Part shown: piece after piece, positions 15,164-21,434 of the stretch
How the letters are laid out: every line of letters begins with the position of its first letter
How positions within the stretch are numbered: position 1 is the first letter of the stretch
Origin: a virus
Virus record (IMG/VR): IMGVR_UViG_3300043419_000747
Span: 1 to 31,069 of that record
Direction: 5' to 3' (one strand)
Length of the DNA: 31,069 nt
Notes under the pieces: model-generated
The model's input: only the letters and a program-made list of their open reading frames with translations
What the model was told of the DNA's origin: nothing
Database searches by the model: none
Position numbers and translations under genes: made by a program

Positions 15164-15417
15164 GAAAAATAGGAAAATATACCCCTGAGGAAATGAAAAT
15201 CGTCGAACCTCAGCTAATGTATTCGGAACGCCGAGCAATAATTTATAACCAGAGGGCCAAAACAGAAACAATTTACTGGCATGATATAAAACCCCGACTC
15301 GTTCGCTCGTTCAATACTTACGTCGGTTGGGGTTGTCGCCTGGATTGTTTCAACAGCCGAGAGGCTTACGATACCTGGATCGAACATTTGATAAAACTAA
15401 CCCCGAACACGAAATGA
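15160..15417 (+). CDS. Hypothetical early protein, 85 residues
   Basis: It begins MRKIGKYTPEEMKIVEPQLM and contains RAIIYNQRAKTETIYWHDIK and an aromatic, Cys-containing YVGWGCRLDCFNSREAYDTW segment. It is joined to both neighbours by ATGA overlaps, so it is part of a tightly coupled early operon. No recognised domain. Confidence 0.7.
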   Translation: MRKIGKYTPEEMKIVEPQLMYSERRAIIYNQRAKTETIYWHDIKPRLVRSFNTYVGWGCRLDCFNSREAYDTWIEHLIKLTPNTK

Positions 15418-15704
15418 AATTGAAAGGTTTAAAAATAACTTATGCAATGGGGCGAATGGAGGGCGTTCGCGATTCGATCGAGTATGAAATCGGCGATTTA
15501 GTCCTCTTGTATTCAATAGCTGAATCTTACCGAAAATTAAACCCTCATTACAAATATGAGGCTGAGATTTACAAAATAATTGAAATAAGCCCTTCAACGG
15601 ACGGCAAACATTTTGAAAAATACGGCCTCGAGCATATGAAAACAAAAAACAAAACATACTGGCACTATCCGACATTTTTAGAGCCCGCATTTCAACCAAA
15701 CTAA
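15414..15704 (+). CDS. Hypothetical early protein, 96 residues
   Basis: The start at 15414 is chosen because its ATG overlaps the upstream stop (ATGA); an earlier in-frame ATG would overlap the neighbour by about 90 bases. The protein starts MKLKGLKITYAMGRMEG and contains YEIGDLVLLYSIAESYRKLN and EAEIYKIIEISPSTDGKHFE, suggesting a small alpha/beta fold. Family not recognised. Confidence 0.7.
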   Translation: MKLKGLKITYAMGRMEGVRDSIEYEIGDLVLLYSIAESYRKLNPHYKYEAEIYKIIEISPSTDGKHFEKYGLEHMKTKNKTYWHYPTFLEPAFQPN

Positions 15705-15708
15705 ATTT

Positions 15709-15894
15709 ATGAGCAGCGATAAACTAAACCAAATTATAACCGAACATTTCGGAACCCGGGCGCTATTTTCAGCCCGAATGAAAGTCAGTCGATTTACCGC
15801 CTACCGTTGGATAAAAGAACCGGAACGAATGACGCTCAAAGATCTGGAGCGGCTGAGCGTAATAACTAAAAAACCAATTTGTGAGCTCTTATGA
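15709..15894 (+). CDS. Cro/XRE-like helix-turn-helix protein
   Basis: A 61-residue basic protein that is essentially one helix-turn-helix: NQIITEHFGTRALFSARMKV, SRFTAYRWIKEPERMTLKDL and ERLSVITKKPICELL. The last stretch (Leu-Ser-x-Ile-Thr-Lys-Lys-Pro) is typical of Cro/XRE-like DNA-binding proteins. It overlaps the start of the DnaA-like gene by 4 bases (ATGA). It probably regulates the early region; without an integrase or a divergent repressor gene, it need not mean lysogeny. Confidence 0.7.
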   Translation: MSSDKLNQIITEHFGTRALFSARMKVSRFTAYRWIKEPERMTLKDLERLSVITKKPICELL

Positions 15895-16388
15895 ACGCCC
15901 AAAACAATTTACATGAGGCCATGAAATTCGTTCCGTTACGATCTCAAAAGGCCGTTTTAACTATTCTCGGGCCGTATTTTACCCCCGAAATGTTAGTCGC
16001 CGCTGTCGATCACATTGAACGGTTCGAAACGCTGCCAATGGGCCCGGAGGAAATAACCGAAATTATTTTTAAGTTAGTGGGCGATCTAACAGAAAACCCG
16101 AACTTTCGTAAAAGTAAAACCAGAAAGGTTGAATTTGTTTTTCCCCGACAGCTCGCAATGTTCGCGATTTATACGGAAATTCCACAGTACAGCCTCCAGA
16201 CGGTGGCGAACCTGTTTACTCCGAAATACGATCACGCCACGGTCGTTCATTCGTGTAAATCAATGGAGGCCCGTTACGCTTCAAATAAAAGCTCCAGGGA
16301 AACAATTAGCGCCCTGGCTTCACTAATGGCCGAACATTCCCTTTATGGGTTTCAAAACAAGCTCGAAACAATAACTGTTATCGCGTAA
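15891..16388 (+). CDS. DnaA domain IV-like DNA-binding protein
   Basis: A 165-residue protein whose C-terminal half matches the DNA-binding domain IV of DnaA: FVFPRQLAMFAIYTEIPQYS (residues about 82-101), then SLQTVANLFTPKYDHATVVH and SCKSMEARYA. In DnaA the Asp-His-x-Thr-Val segment contacts the DnaA box. The AAA+ ATPase part is absent; the N-terminal 75 residues are an unrelated helical segment. It may recruit replication proteins to an origin without ATP control, or serve as a packaging-site binding protein, because it ends directly at the terL start (TAAATG). A perfect DnaA box lies downstream of terL at 17730-17738. Confidence 0.78.
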   Translation: MNAQNNLHEAMKFVPLRSQKAVLTILGPYFTPEMLVAAVDHIERFETLPMGPEEITEIIFKLVGDLTENPNFRKSKTRKVEFVFPRQLAMFAIYTEIPQYSLQTVANLFTPKYDHATVVHSCKSMEARYASNKSSRETISALASLMAEHSLYGFQNKLETITVIA

Positions 16389-17687
16389 ATGGATATCCAA
16401 TTTTTACCCAAACAAATCGAATGCATGAACGCGCTCGGCCTCGATTCCACGGCTGAGGTTGTGTTATTCGGAGGTGCTGCCGGGGGCGCGAAATCTTTTA
16501 CAGGTTGCGCCTGGCAAATTCAACGAAGGTTAAAATATCCAGGAACGCGCGGTTTAATTGGGCGCTCCAAACTCGATACGCTTAAAAAAACCACGTTAAA
16601 AACGTTTTTCGAGGTTGCGGGGCTGTTTGGGTTGGTTGCAAATAAACACTACCAATTCAACGCCCAGAGCAACGTAATAACCTTTTCGAATGGATCGGAA
16701 ATAATTTTAAAGGATCTGTTCGCCTACCCTTCCGACCCTTCATTCGATTCGCTTGGATCGCTGGAAGTTACCGACGCTTTTATTGATGAGTGCTCTCAGG
16801 TTTCAAAAAAGGCCGTTGATATTGTACGCTCGAGAATTCGATTTAAACTTACTCAATATAACTTAAGCCCCAAAACGTTGTTAACTTGCAACCCTTCGAA
16901 AGGCTGGCTATATAACGAATTTTTCGCTCCATTCCGGGCGGGCCAATTACCCGAACATTTAGTGTTTATTCAATCGCGTGTGGCGGACAACCCCCATTTA
17001 CCGCCAACCTATGCCGAAACGCTCGCGCGGTTGCCTGAAGTCGATCGGAAACGATTACTAGAGGGCGACTGGGACTTTGACGAAACCCTGGACGCGCTGT
17101 TTACAACCGACGACCTTTTGCGCTGTTTCCGGGCGGCAAACGAAACGGGCGAACTTTATATTACCGCTGATGTTGCGCGCCTGGGAAAGGATCGAACGGT
17201 AATCGCCCTGTGGCGTGGGCTCTCGCTCATTCAAATAACAGAGCTCCGAAAAAAGAAAATCGACGAAACCGCCGCCGTAATTAGGGAAATTGCCGATTAC
17301 CACAAAGTAAAATTGAGTAATGTAATCGCCGACGCCGACGGCCTGGGAGCCGGGCTAGTTGACGTATTGAAATGCCGAGAGTTTCGAAATGGATCCAGAG
17401 CAACCAAACCCGAACGGTTCGTTAACCTTAAAGCCGAATGCTTTTTTAAACTCGCTGAGCTAGTAGAATTAAACAGAATAACGTTACCGCTTCAGCACCG
17501 CGACACGATCGTAAAAGAGCTCGATTTGATCCGGCGTAAAAACCCGGAGGGCGACGGCAAACTCGCAGTTACTGGAAAAGAGGAAATTCAAAGAACCCAC
17601 GGAATGAGCCCAGATTACGCCGACGCCGTCGCGATGCGAATGTTTTTCGAGCTGTTTCCTAACTACGGGCGTTATTCATACGCCTAG
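16389..17687 (+). CDS. terL: Terminase large subunit
   Basis: A 432-residue packaging ATPase-nuclease. The Walker A-like loop is GGAAGGAKS at residues 28-36. The Walker B is TDAFIDECSQV at about 128-138, with the catalytic Glu next to the Asp. The nuclease domain follows with ITADVARLGKDRTV (Asp261), IADADGLGAG (Asp315, Asp317) and MSPDYADAVAM (Asp409, Asp412), matching the acidic metal-binding residues of the RNase H-like fold. The length is usual for the family. It translocates DNA into the head and cuts concatemers. It is on the plus (early) strand, directly after the DnaA-like gene, while the small-subunit-like gene is on the minus strand 3.7 kb away. Confidence 0.95.
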   Translation: MDIQFLPKQIECMNALGLDSTAEVVLFGGAAGGAKSFTGCAWQIQRRLKYPGTRGLIGRSKLDTLKKTTLKTFFEVAGLFGLVANKHYQFNAQSNVITFSNGSEIILKDLFAYPSDPSFDSLGSLEVTDAFIDECSQVSKKAVDIVRSRIRFKLTQYNLSPKTLLTCNPSKGWLYNEFFAPFRAGQLPEHLVFIQSRVADNPHLPPTYAETLARLPEVDRKRLLEGDWDFDETLDALFTTDDLLRCFRAANETGELYITADVARLGKDRTVIALWRGLSLIQITELRKKKIDETAAVIREIADYHKVKLSNVIADADGLGAGLVDVLKCREFRNGSRATKPERFVNLKAECFFKLAELVELNRITLPLQHRDTIVKELDLIRRKNPEGDGKLAVTGKEEIQRTHGMSPDYADAVAMRMFFELFPNYGRYSYA

Positions 17688-17738
17688 TTTTCCACATTCA
17701 AAACCGCGTGTTTGTTGGGTTTCCTGAGGTTATCCACA
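17688..17738. other. DnaA-box pair, candidate replication origin
   Basis: TTTTCCACA at 17688-17696 and a perfect TTATCCACA at 17730-17738 lie in the short gap after terL. They are followed by an A/T-rich tract (9 A residues, then TTTTATTTG). The second box matches the DnaA consensus. The phage encodes a DnaA domain IV-like protein just upstream, and replication genes follow. A role as origin or as a regulatory site is inferred. Confidence 0.5.
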
Positions 17739-17766
17739 TAAGCCCACAAAAAAAAATAAACTTTTA

Positions 17767-17799
17767 TTTGCTTTGTTGCTTTTTTGCTACATATATTTG
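17767..17799 (+). promoter_or_regulatory. Promoter of the recombination/replication operon
   Basis: TTTG at 17767-17770, then a 21-base spacer, then TATATTTG at 17792-17799, which fits the Bacteroidota promoter form exactly. Transcription would start near 17806, about 20 bases before the first gene of the operon at 17825. It lies next to the DnaA boxes, so initiation of replication and transcription could influence each other. Confidence 0.65.
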
Positions 17800-17824
17800 C
17801 CTAACAATTAACAACAAAACCAAA

Positions 17825-18043
17825 ATGAACACAGAAAAAACAGCTAACCAAATTTGCCGCGAGAAAGTAGATACTATTTGCGCTCAACATGGAATCACTT
17901 TAATTTTTTCAGGATCTGGCGATTACACCGACCGCGCTCATGCAACCTGGACTTATGACGGCGGAGGCATTGATTTATTTGTTTACCCAAATGGAAATTA
18001 CCCAACCTCAAAATACCACTACTATAAAGTAACTGCAAATTAA
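17825..18043 (+). CDS. Hypothetical protein, 72 residues
   Basis: The start at 17825 is chosen because it follows an A-rich leader (ACAAAACCAAAATG) right behind the promoter; the longer frame would start upstream of the promoter. The protein begins MNTEKTANQICREKVDTICA and contains YDGGGIDLFVYPNGNYPTSK, consistent with a small alpha/beta protein. Codons are AT-richer than in terL. No recognised family. Confidence 0.65.
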   Translation: MNTEKTANQICREKVDTICAQHGITLIFSGSGDYTDRAHATWTYDGGGIDLFVYPNGNYPTSKYHYYKVTAN

Positions 18044-18108
18044 AAAAACGAGGGGCGCGACTCGACAACGCGCACTCATAAACGTAAATCATTAAAACCA
18101 AAATAAAA

Positions 18109-18321
18109 ATGAACATTCCAAATTCTTACACGTTAGTAATTTCTAACTACCCAGACAGAACCTCACAGATTATTGAATTCCGAAACATTCGCGAGGCGCT
18201 CAACACTTTTATTGAGCGTTGCGAAGCCCTCGGGTATGAATACCGGGAGGACAATAACGGGAATTTCCTCGCTGGAGGCGTAAATACCGATTATTCCATT
18301 GAACTACTTTCAAATTTTTAA
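18109..18321 (+). CDS. Hypothetical protein, 70 residues
   Basis: It begins MNIPNSYTLVISNYPDRTSQ with a helix FRNIREALNTFIERCEALGY and ends EYREDNNGNFLAGGV plus a short tail. The leader AACCAAAATAAAAATG has no Shine-Dalgarno, as for most genes here. It stands 65 bases after the previous gene. Family not recognised. Confidence 0.65.
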   Translation: MNIPNSYTLVISNYPDRTSQIIEFRNIREALNTFIERCEALGYEYREDNNGNFLAGGVNTDYSIELLSNF

Positions 18322-18341
18322 ACCCATAAAACCCCAAAAAA

Positions 18342-18620
18342 ATGGCAACATTTACTTTTCAAATTGTACTCCCTCAGGTTGTGGACAGCCTGACAGTTAA
18401 CCTTCCTTATTACTGTGTTCAGGGCTCGAGCTTTTACGCTATGCTAGACGAAAAAACTATTATTTCCGTCAACGACTGGCAAAGTATCGGACAGGCTAAC
18501 ATCTGGCTGTATAGCGAAATTCCGACCGATATGAAAAGCCCGAATTGCAAACCCATTGAACGCTCCGAATTCATGGAAAAATATAACTCTGTAATCGCTA
18601 AAATGATTGAAAAGCTATGA
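18342..18620 (+). CDS. Hypothetical protein, 92 residues
   Basis: It starts MATFTFQIVLPQVVDSLTVN and contains CVQGSSFYAMLDEKTIISVN and a C-terminal helix RSEFMEKYNSVIAKMIEKL. It is preceded by an A-rich leader and overlaps a 27-codon membrane peptide gene through ATGA. No recognised domain; soluble by composition. Confidence 0.65.
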   Translation: MATFTFQIVLPQVVDSLTVNLPYYCVQGSSFYAMLDEKTIISVNDWQSIGQANIWLYSEIPTDMKSPNCKPIERSEFMEKYNSVIAKMIEKL

Positions 18621-18700
18621 TCAAAGAAAACGTTAAAACCGAACTCCGAATTTTACTCATTCTAAACATTATTACCCTCCTATGGCTCATTACCCGTTAA
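18617..18700 (+). CDS. Possible 27-residue membrane peptide
   Basis: The frame begins at an ATGA overlap with the previous stop and reads MIKENVKTELRILLILNIIT before a short Leu-Leu-Trp-Leu-Ile-Thr-Arg end. A charged N-terminus is followed by a single hydrophobic helix. Its last 19 bases overlap the start of the annealing-protein gene, so it could serve mainly to bring ribosomes to that start. Confidence 0.4.
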   Translation: MIKENVKTELRILLILNIITLLWLITR

Positions 18701-19344
18701 ACCCCGAAACGCTGGATTCGCTCCAGAAATTTCAAACCCGGCTCAATTCTCATCCGAGCGAGCTCGCAGTTGAATCAACTCCGGATCGTAAAGCGCAAAC
18801 GGTTGTCATTTCACATATCGAAATGACGCTAGACGAGTTGTTTTTCGGCCAATGGCGAACTGAAAATTTTAAATGGAATGCAATAGCTAACGAGGTTCAG
18901 GGCTCCATTGAATTAGTCGCTGTGCATCCAGTTACGGGTTTCGAAATTCGCCGCACCGGAGCCGCTTCAATTATAATCATGGTCGATAAAGTACCCGACG
19001 GCGTAACCGGAACCGATCGTAATCAGTGGGCCTTAAACCCTTCCAACAAAAAGGCGAACGCGCTCGACCTGGCATTTCCAAAACTTAAAAGTGAATGCGT
19101 AAAGAATGCCGCGCAATCTCTCGGTAAAATCTTTGGCCGCGATCTTAACAGGAAAAACGCCGATCAATACCAACCGTATAAACTCCAAATTGGCGAATTA
19201 CCTCAGGCCGTGTTTGCAAAACTCGAGGTTGGAATCATGAATCGCGATCCTCAGGCGATCGCCGCCATTGGCTCGCTCGATTCTGTAATGAGCCCCGCAC
19301 AAAAAAACCAATTAAACGATTTAATCCAAAAAACAAATGGCTGA
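18682..19344 (+). CDS. Rad52-like single-strand annealing protein (probable)
   Basis: A 220-residue protein with LFFGQWRTENFKWNAIANEV, GFEIRRTGAASIIIMVD and AFPKLKSECVKNAAQSLGKI followed by FGRDLNR. This order (beta-rich core, then an Ala/Lys helix leading to Phe-Gly-x-x-Leu) is what I associate with Rad52/Sak-type single-strand annealing proteins of phages. Such proteins anneal complementary ssDNA during recombination-dependent replication. The YqaJ-type nuclease gene follows almost directly, the usual partner in a two-component recombination system. The assignment is moderate because SSAP families are divergent. An ERF or other annealing family would have the same biological role. Confidence 0.65.
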   Translation: MAHYPLNPETLDSLQKFQTRLNSHPSELAVESTPDRKAQTVVISHIEMTLDELFFGQWRTENFKWNAIANEVQGSIELVAVHPVTGFEIRRTGAASIIIMVDKVPDGVTGTDRNQWALNPSNKKANALDLAFPKLKSECVKNAAQSLGKIFGRDLNRKNADQYQPYKLQIGELPQAVFAKLEVGIMNRDPQAIAAIGSLDSVMSPAQKNQLNDLIQKTNG

Positions 19345-19525
19345 AATTTTCGCGACATGCTTCATGTTAGTTTTTACCGCTTGCGCTGTTTTTCCCGTGT
19401 ATCTAATGTGGAAAACAGATCGAGAGCTGAGCAAGCAAATCGAGGACTTAAGGAAAAAACTCGATCGACCAGAAAACGACTTTTATTATTTTGAAAATTC
19501 AAACAACAAACCAAATGAGCACTAA
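19337..19525 (+). CDS. Small membrane protein with cytoplasmic coil
   Basis: A 62-residue protein with an N-terminal hydrophobic helix (IFATCFMLVFTACAVFPVYL) followed by a charged helix (TDRELSKQIEDLRKKLDRP) that should be cytoplasmic, and a polar Asn-rich end. It overlaps the annealing-protein gene by 8 bases and the nuclease start by 11. Role unknown; its position between the recombination genes suggests only co-expression. Confidence 0.6.
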   Translation: MAEIFATCFMLVFTACAVFPVYLMWKTDRELSKQIEDLRKKLDRPENDFYYFENSNNKPNEH

Positions 19526-20219
19526 CCCCTATTTAAACGAGTATCTTTTAACCGTTGCCCAGAATACGAGCGCATGGGATAAATTACGCCTGGGACGTTT
19601 TACAGGCTCCGGAATAAGCGCCCTCATGACGAACCCCAAAACCAAAGCAGCAATGGAGGCGGGCGAGCTGAGCGAAACCGCTAAAAAATACATTTACGAA
19701 AAGGCAATGGAAACCGTGACGGGCCAAAGCGCAAATGAGGCTAGCTCTCGGGCGATCGACTGGGGCAACGAGTGGGAAGAACACGCCCTCCGTCAGCTTC
19801 AAATCGCGCTAGATAGTCCAGAGGAAAGTACCGAATTAAAACCCTCATTCAAACTCTTTAACGATTATTTCGGCTGCTCACCTGACGCCTTTATGATCCA
19901 TAAAGAATTCGGCCCGGTTGGCTGTGAAATAAAATGCCCCTGGAATTCTGTTAATCATTACCTCCATTCTCAGGTTGAAACGGCCGAAGATCTAAAACGA
20001 GTTAACTCCGATTATTACTGGCAAATAATGGGCAATATGTTAACGTTTAATTTGCCCGCTTGGGTGTTCGCGAGTTACGATCCTCGCCAGCCAGAACACC
20101 GCCGTTTACACCACACGGTAATTTTAGCCAATCCCGAGGAAATGGCGAACCTTTGCGAAGCTATGGAGCGAGCCCACACCCACAAAGCGACGATCCTTCA
20201 TAACTGGATGAAATTTTAA
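19515..20219 (+). CDS. YqaJ-like PD-(D/E)XK exonuclease
   Basis: The start at 19515 gives 234 residues and an N-terminus MSTNPYLNEYLLTV; an upstream ATG eight codons earlier is less likely. The YqaJ pattern is clear: RLGRFTGSGISALMT near residues 25-39, IDWGNEWEEHALRQL at 81-95, YFGCSPDAF at 118-126, VGCEIKCP at 135-142 and YYWQIMGNML at 167-176. Asp124, Glu138 and Lys140 form the probable metal-binding catalytic triad. The enzyme resects dsDNA 5' ends to expose single strands for the annealing protein encoded just upstream. Length is usual for the family. Confidence 0.85.
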   Translation: MSTNPYLNEYLLTVAQNTSAWDKLRLGRFTGSGISALMTNPKTKAAMEAGELSETAKKYIYEKAMETVTGQSANEASSRAIDWGNEWEEHALRQLQIALDSPEESTELKPSFKLFNDYFGCSPDAFMIHKEFGPVGCEIKCPWNSVNHYLHSQVETAEDLKRVNSDYYWQIMGNMLTFNLPAWVFASYDPRQPEHRRLHHTVILANPEEMANLCEAMERAHTHKATILHNWMKF

Positions 20220-20239
20220 ACCCTTAAAATCATAAACAA

Positions 20240-20659
20240 ATGAAAAATCAAAACGGACTAAAGCAACGAATTGAGAGCGTGCAAATGTATTTTTACGAAC
20301 ACCCAAATTCAACCTTTAACGATTGCCTGGAGGCTCACCCATTTTTACCGAAAGGAACTTTGAGTTACACAATTTCAGCCATGAAAATAATGGGCCATTT
20401 GATCCGGGACGATAAAGGCCGTTATTCAACCCCGGCGGTTCTTTGCAGCTCGAAACAAATCGCTGGCGACGTGAGTAAATACAACAAACAGCGTGAAATG
20501 GATCGAGATAAAAATCGTTTACAACAACAAAACAACGCCTCACTTTTTAACCTTCCGGAGTCTAGCAGCCTCCAGGATCAAATCGAGAAAGCGGCGAAGC
20601 TGTTAAAAACTCACGGTTACAAAATTTTGAAGCCAACAACGGAGTGGCGCGAAATGTAG
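20240..20659 (+). CDS. Hypothetical protein with winged-helix-like N-terminus
   Basis: A 139-residue protein. Residues 1-62 (RIESVQMYFYEHPNSTFNDC; LPKGTLSYTISAMKIMGHLI; RDDKGRYSTP) have the helix-helix-strand order of a winged helix. A polar Gln/Asn-rich linker follows, then a helix (LQDQIEKAAKLLKTHGYKIL). It lies between the nuclease and the possible leader RNA of the replication genes. DNA binding is a guess from architecture. Confidence 0.6.
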   Translation: MKNQNGLKQRIESVQMYFYEHPNSTFNDCLEAHPFLPKGTLSYTISAMKIMGHLIRDDKGRYSTPAVLCSSKQIAGDVSKYNKQREMDRDKNRLQQQNNASLFNLPESSSLQDQIEKAAKLLKTHGYKILKPTTEWREM

Positions 20660-20694
20660 TATTATTGTAACGCTAGTTCGTAATGAAAACATTT

Positions 20695-20769
20695 ATAAAC
20701 CCCACCGTTACCGTGATGCCATAGCTCATTCGAGCGCGGACTAGCCATTGCGCGTGGCGGTGGGTTTAT
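20695..20769 (+). ncRNA. Candidate structured leader RNA
   Basis: ATAAACCCCACCG (20695-20707) pairs with CGGTGGGTTTAT (20758-20769), 12 pairs with one bulged C, around a loop of 50 bases. Inside it GCTC-ATTC-GAGC forms a small hairpin, and GCGC elements at about 20733-20754 can form another, giving a multi-branched shape. It ends 5 bases before the ATG of the replication gene at 20775. It lacks the T-tract of a terminator. A cis-acting leader, translational control element or protein-binding RNA is possible. Confidence 0.45.
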
Positions 20770-20774
20770 TTTAA

Positions 20775-21434
20775 ATGAAAAAATCTTTTATTCTGTACAT
20801 TGATTCGCTCAACATTCTGGGCGATCTAAACACCCAACAAGCGGGCGAATTGTTTATTGCGATTTACAACTATCATTTAAGCGGTGAAACTCCGACAGAA
20901 TTCTGGCTCAAAATTGCGTTAACGCCATTTATAAACCAATGGGAACGCGATTTAGAAAAGTGGGAACGAATAGCCGAAATACGAAAAGAGAACGGCCGAA
21001 AAGGAGGTTTAAGCAAATCAAAGCAAATGCTAGCAAATGCTATTTTTGATAAGCAAGAGTTGGCAAACGTAGCGGTAAATGGTAATGTAAATGTAAATGT
21101 TAATGGTAATGTAACTGGAAAGGTTACTAAAGAAAAAAAATCTATACAAAAAAAGTTTGAAACTCCAACCCTCGAGGACGTTCAAAAGTGGTTTGTTGAG
21201 CAAGGATCGACCGCTGAGCAAGGAGCCAAAGCCTGGCAGTATTACACGGACGGCAACTGGCATGACGCAAAAGGCCAACCCGTTAAAAACTGGAGGCAAA
21301 AAATGAGAGGCGGGCGCTGGCTCGAGACGCTAGCCCAGACAAAACAAAACGAGGGACAACAATACCAAAACTTAACCCATGAATCAAACTATCAAAACCT
21401 CACAGAATTTAACGACTTTTTTACCTCCGAATGA
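20775..21434 (+). CDS. DnaD/replisome-organiser-like replication protein
   Basis: A 219-residue protein. The N-terminal 85 residues (SFILYIDSLNILGDLNTQQA; GELFIAIYNYHLSGE; RKENGRKGGLSKSKQ) match the start of phage DUF6291-like/replisome organiser proteins. A low-complexity Asn-Val linker (VNGNVNVNVNGNV, residues about 100-112) leads to a C-terminal part with PTLEDVQKWFVEQGS, AWQYYTDGNWHDAKGQPVK and NWRQKMRGG, which resembles the C-terminal helicase-loading region of such proteins. It probably loads the DnaB helicase encoded next; the two genes overlap by 56 bases. A possible structured RNA precedes it. Linker length is likely variable between relatives because of the short DNA repeats there. 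Confidence 0.7.
   Translation: MKKSFILYIDSLNILGDLNTQQAGELFIAIYNYHLSGETPTEFWLKIALTPFINQWERDLEKWERIAEIRKENGRKGGLSKSKQMLANAIFDKQELANVAVNGNVNVNVNGNVTGKVTKEKKSIQKKFETPTLEDVQKWFVEQGSTAEQGAKAWQYYTDGNWHDAKGQPVKNWRQKMRGGRWLETLAQTKQNEGQQYQNLTHESNYQNLTEFNDFFTSE

Noticed and set aside
15709-15894. Cro-like protein as evidence for a temperate phage
   Set aside because: There is no integrase, excisionase, attachment site or divergent repressor in the full circle, so lysogeny is not supported by this gene alone.
19407-19416. TGTGGAAAA, the complement of TTTTCCACA, inside the small membrane gene
   Set aside because: It lies within coding sequence and away from the intergenic gap; it is only a weak DnaA-box variant and weakens the specificity of the near box at 17688.
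20695-20769. A tRNA or a rho-independent terminator in the gap before the DnaD-like gene
   Set aside because: No T-loop or acceptor/CCA pattern is present, and no T-run follows the stem; a leader RNA fits better.
21379-21434. Overlap of the DnaD-like and DnaB genes as a possible frameshift or error
   Set aside because: DnaB needs its N-terminal LPPNDTELEKVILG segment, and the upstream protein has a normal polar end; a simple 56-base overlap explains both.
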